Of a stretch of 64,000 bases of DNA, positions 60,974 through 64,000 are shown piece by piece. Numbering within the stretch: position 1 is the first letter of the stretch; each line of letters starts with the position of its first letter. The translations under genes were made by a program, and so were the position numbers. The notes under the pieces are model-generated. The model had not been told where the DNA came from, made no database searches, and saw only the letters and a program-made list of their open reading frames with translations. The DNA is from Methylotenera_A sp044222005 (GTDB lineage: Bacteria; Pseudomonadota; Gammaproteobacteria; Burkholderiales; Methylophilaceae). Location of the stretch: the NCBI GenBank assembly GCA_044222005.1, contig JBGANY010000010.1, positions 1-64,000 on the forward strand. The letters are read 5' to 3'.

Positions 60974-63163
60974 ATGCGTAGTTTGCGACTTTTTGTCCTG
61001 TTGTTTTGGGCGAATTCGGCTTTTGCGGCTGCCACCGCCCAATCAGAAGTAGCGCAGATATTAGATGAGCCAGATGTTGTGGTCGCAGGCGAAGAGGCTG
61101 ATATACGAATTAACTTTACGACCCCGATTACCTATTTGCGCAGCTTCCCAGATGGCCCAAGTGATACTTTGCGCATCGCAATTAGCATACCTGACCCGTG
61201 CGTAGCAGAGCAACTGGTGGTACAGGAGTCAAAAAACTCACCTAAAAGCAATACAATCACGCCTTTTACACTCACTTTTCCGGAAATTATCAGAGTTCAA
61301 ACTAGTAATGCAGTTTGTAACATCACTAAAAAGCGAGTTGATACCAATAAAACACTTCTTATTCGCTTTGCCAACATTAACACTTACAAAGTAAGGCTGG
61401 GCGATGATAACCACAGTATTATCATAAGAGTACCTTTGCTGGCGAAGCCTGAAGCTACTTTTGTAGAGCCTAAGCTGACAGTGGCAATGCCTTCGGAAGG
61501 CGCATCAGCAAAAGAACTGATGACATCTGCCAAGGCGGCAATGAAGGCTGGTGAATACGAGAGTGCCACGGTGATGTTCAACCGCTTGCTAAATTTACCG
61601 CCAAATGAGTTCTCGCAAGAAGCGCAGGAGCTAGTGGGTAACGCACGTGAGAACAACGGAGATTTTGCAAAAGCCAAAATTGAATATGAGCTTTACCTAA
61701 AACTTTACCCGGAGAGTGAAGGTGCTTTGCGGGTAAAACTAAGATTGGCTGATATTAATGCTGGTAAGGCAAAAGTAGCTGAAAACAAGGCATCCACCAA
61801 AAAACAAATTAACCAGGTGAACCAAACCAGTATGTTTGGTAGCTTATCGCAGTATTACTATGGCGGCAGGACATTAACCGAGACAAAAACTCCTACAGGG
61901 AAAACCAACGACCGTCTTACCGACCAGTCTGCCTTGGTGACCAGCTTTGATATTACCGAGCGCTGGCGCCATAACCAGTACGATGACAAGCTTGTGGTGC
62001 GCGACGCACAAACGCATAATTTTCCGCCGGGTGATAACTTTAGAGATATCAATCGATTAACAGCTGCGTATTGGGATCACGAAGATAAATCGTTAGGCTA
62101 TATGTTCCGTTTAGGACGTCAGCCAGGCAACTCGCAGGGTGTGCTGGGCAGGTTTGATGGCGGCTTTTTAAAATATTCATTCAATGATAATTTTAGAATT
62201 ACGGGCGTAGCCGGCGTACCAGATAATGGCTCGCACTCACCTATAAGAACCAATCGTCAGTTTTATGGCACGGCTTTAGAGTTTGGAGCGCCTAGCAGCA
62301 CCATCACTGGTAATGTCTACGCCATTCAACAAAATGCGGATGGCTTTGCTGAGAGACGCGCTTTAGGGACTGAGCTGCGTTACTTCAGCAATGCGACATC
62401 TTGGTTTGGTTTATTGGATTACGATACCATATATGACCGGGTTAACATTGCCTTGCTGCAAGGTAACTGGACTGATAGCAGGGAGATTACATATAACGTC
62501 CTGTTAGATCATCGTAAATCGCCTATTTTGTATGCTGAGACCGCGATTCCAGCAGTGGCTGGAGTTAGGTCTGTAGGAGCTCTGCAAAAAGTGATGACTG
62601 ATAAGCAGATTATTAAGACGGTAAATGAAGCGACAGCAGACACAGATACAGCGTTGTTTGGTGCAACTAAGCAGATTACGCCAAAATGGCAATTGGGCGG
62701 TGACATTCGCATGAACCGTACATCTGGTACACGAGGAACAGGAATAGAGTTTGTACCGGGCATTCTGGCGACTCCAAGCACTGGCACAGCTTACACTTAT
62801 TCATTGCAAGGCATCGGCACCAATACTATATTTGCAGATGATACTTCGGTGATTAATACCAGTTTTGTTGATGATCCTGCCTATTATGCTGAGATTCTCG
62901 GGTTAACTAATGTGGCGACATTTCGTACAAAATGGCACGTTACCAGCTCGATCAATTTTTATCATCAGAGAAGCGATGCCAGTCAAAATGACTTGAAATT
63001 ATTTAAAGTTGCGCCTACCTTGCGCGTTTCTTATCAGATGTTTGATAACGCGCAATTGGAAGCTGAACTTGGTTTTGAAAAATCATATTCAGATGATAAT
63101 ACGAATACAAAAATCAGGTCGTTACGCGAGTCTATGTTTGTTGGATATAGATGGGATTTTTAG
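60974..63163 (+). CDS. TPR-containing outer-membrane porin of the cytochrome conduit
   Basis: 729 aa from MRSLRLFVLLFWANSAF (60974; GAGGAG upstream). After the signal peptide comes a beta-rich domain of about 170 residues with an AMIN-like look (ILDEPDVVVAGEEADIRINF), then a TPR-like helical part (KAAMKAGEYESATVMFNRLL, FAKAKIEYELYLKLYPESEG), and from about residue 280 a long series of amphipathic strands ending RESMFVGYRWDF, the terminal Phe typical of barrels. No CXXCH. Placement right after the giant cytochrome fits the porin that sheathes a multiheme conduit through the outer membrane, as in MtrB- or PioB-type systems; sequence-level family is unverified. Confidence 0.85.
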   Translation: MRSLRLFVLLFWANSAFAAATAQSEVAQILDEPDVVVAGEEADIRINFTTPITYLRSFPDGPSDTLRIAISIPDPCVAEQLVVQESKNSPKSNTITPFTLTFPEIIRVQTSNAVCNITKKRVDTNKTLLIRFANINTYKVRLGDDNHSIIIRVPLLAKPEATFVEPKLTVAMPSEGASAKELMTSAKAAMKAGEYESATVMFNRLLNLPPNEFSQEAQELVGNARENNGDFAKAKIEYELYLKLYPESEGALRVKLRLADINAGKAKVAENKASTKKQINQVNQTSMFGSLSQYYYGGRTLTETKTPTGKTNDRLTDQSALVTSFDITERWRHNQYDDKLVVRDAQTHNFPPGDNFRDINRLTAAYWDHEDKSLGYMFRLGRQPGNSQGVLGRFDGGFLKYSFNDNFRITGVAGVPDNGSHSPIRTNRQFYGTALEFGAPSSTITGNVYAIQQNADGFAERRALGTELRYFSNATSWFGLLDYDTIYDRVNIALLQGNWTDSREITYNVLLDHRKSPILYAETAIPAVAGVRSVGALQKVMTDKQIIKTVNEATADTDTALFGATKQITPKWQLGGDIRMNRTSGTRGTGIEFVPGILATPSTGTAYTYSLQGIGTNTIFADDTSVINTSFVDDPAYYAEILGLTNVATFRTKWHVTSSINFYHQRSDASQNDLKLFKVAPTLRVSYQMFDNAQLEAELGFEKSYSDDNTNTKIRSLRESMFVGYRWDF

Positions 63164-63269
63164 TACTTAATCAGTTGTTCATTTCAGGTTTAATAGTCTT
63201 AAATATACACTTCCTGCTTTTTTTCGTTCTAAAAAGCGTGCACGCGGTGAATTTTCAGGTGGAGGAACT

Positions 63270-63989
63270 ATGAGCATAGCCTCATTAATCATTGGTTTTA
63301 TATTGGGCGCAGTATCAACGATTATTTTTACATCAATATTCAAATTGCCAAAAGATAAATTACCTGGCGGAAATGGCTCCAAAATTAACCCGTTGCTGGG
63401 TATTTTTTTACTCGTACCGATTATAGCAGGCTTGATTTATTGGAAGACAGGAACCCCGGATGCGGCTAGTGTGAGCTCCCCAATGACCACAATGCCGCCG
63501 ATGGTAATGGATTCAGCACGACCTATGGGAGAGGGCCATGACATGGGCGACTTGGGTGCGATGGCGCAAAAGCTGGCCGCTAAATTAGAAAAGTCACCTG
63601 AAAATGCAGATGGATGGGTTTTGTTAGCACATACCTATGTAGAATTAAAACAACATAAGGATGCGGTAAGCGCGTTTGAAAAAGCTGTAAATTTAATACC
63701 AAACGATGCGCAGTTGCTTGCAGACTATGCCGACGCGCTGGCTGTCACAAATAATGCTAAGTTCGATGCTAAATCAATAGATTTGATAGAAAAAGCGCTG
63801 AAAGTTGATCCAAACCATCCAAAGGCATTGTTGTTAGCAGGCACAATCGCGTTTAATCAAACCGATTACGCAAAAGCAATCCGCTTGTGGGAACATTTGC
63901 AGCCTTTGATCAATAAGGACGATGTGGCTTTAGCGAAAGACGTGGCAGGTAATATCGCAGAAGCTAAAGCTTTAATTAGTAAAAATTAA
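63270..63989 (+). CDS. CcmI/CycH-like cytochrome c maturation TPR protein
   Basis: 239 aa; GGAGGAA upstream of the ATG. Two membrane helices (about 4-22 and 43-58) and a C-terminal TPR domain (EKSPENADGWVLLAHTYVEL, QHKDAVSAFEKAVNLIPNDA, KALKVDPNHPKALLLAGTIA). This matches CcmI/CycH (or NrfG-like) proteins, which hold apocytochrome c for heme attachment. The usual N-terminal CcmI half is shortened. Its position at the end of the operon suggests a dedicated maturation helper for the two very heme-rich proteins (inference); the main ccm genes are not in the window. Confidence 0.85.
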   Translation: MSIASLIIGFILGAVSTIIFTSIFKLPKDKLPGGNGSKINPLLGIFLLVPIIAGLIYWKTGTPDAASVSSPMTTMPPMVMDSARPMGEGHDMGDLGAMAQKLAAKLEKSPENADGWVLLAHTYVELKQHKDAVSAFEKAVNLIPNDAQLLADYADALAVTNNAKFDAKSIDLIEKALKVDPNHPKALLLAGTIAFNQTDYAKAIRLWEHLQPLINKDDVALAKDVAGNIAEAKALISKN

Positions 63990-64000
63990 AGTTATCGAAG

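Overview
The window looks like a chromosome segment of a methylotrophic betaproteobacterium of the family Methylophilaceae, most like Methylotenera or a close relative. This is inferred from gene content, not from a database search. The main reasons are a ribulose monophosphate (RuMP) set (hexulose-phosphate synthase, hexuloisomerase, transaldolase) beside a tetrahydromethanopterin (H4MPT) C1-transfer set (mptG, mtdB, mch, a fae homologue and accessory ATP-grasp genes), a moderate AT bias, and betaproteobacterial housekeeping blocks (tig-clpP-clpX-lon-HU, ppsA-ppsR).

Layout. 1-8.1 kb: flagellar stator motAB (motA cut by the window edge), a CHASE4-HAMP-PAS-GGDEF-EAL protein, DUF779 plus an aldehyde dehydrogenase, and an adenylate cyclase. 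8.2-13.25 kb: a tRNA-Ser gene carrying a small integrated mobilizable element with a tyrosine integrase, an unknown 320-aa protein, AlpA-like and HTH proteins, and a MobV-type relaxase domain. Candidate att core repeats and paired arm-type boxes lie at both ends. 13.25-18.8 kb: chromate transporter, glutathione peroxidase, PEP synthase with its regulator. 19-33.4 kb: the C1 region. It holds H4MPT-dependent formaldehyde oxidation, RuMP assimilation, and what appears to be cofactor biosynthesis (pabB, pterin dehydratase, and homologues of methanofuran genes mfnD, mfnE and mfnF plus a HisA-like protein). 33.5-40.2 kb: a lipoprotein and an RND efflux operon. 40.3-47.4 kb: tRNA-Leu, tig-clpP-clpX-lon, HU, tRNA-Val, tRNA-Asp. 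clpX carries a perfect 68-bp tandem duplication over its start. 47.45-48 kb: a decayed recombinase tail and a small lipoprotein.

The most striking part is 48.2-64 kb, a predicted trans-envelope electron conduit. One strand carries a membrane-anchored Fe-S flavoprotein, a DUF6502 protein, a DUF5666 protein and an outer-membrane barrel. The divergent strand carries a membrane b-type cytochrome, a secreted 27-CXXCH cytochrome, a giant secreted cytochrome with 67 CXXCH motifs when two single-base deletions are restored, a TPR-plus-beta-barrel porin and a CcmI-like cytochrome maturation protein. This resembles the porin-cytochrome complexes of iron-oxidising or iron-reducing bacteria. Inside the giant cytochrome, about 2.96 kb is a nearly identical 300-bp (100-aa, four-heme) array with a 600-bp higher-order period and about 64% GC, unlike the AT-richer flanks of the same gene. 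Inferred working model: the inner-membrane proteins exchange electrons with quinone or NAD(P)H, the 27-heme protein crosses the periplasm, the porin holds the conduit in the outer membrane, and the giant cytochrome reaches outside. The direction of electron flow cannot be read from sequence.
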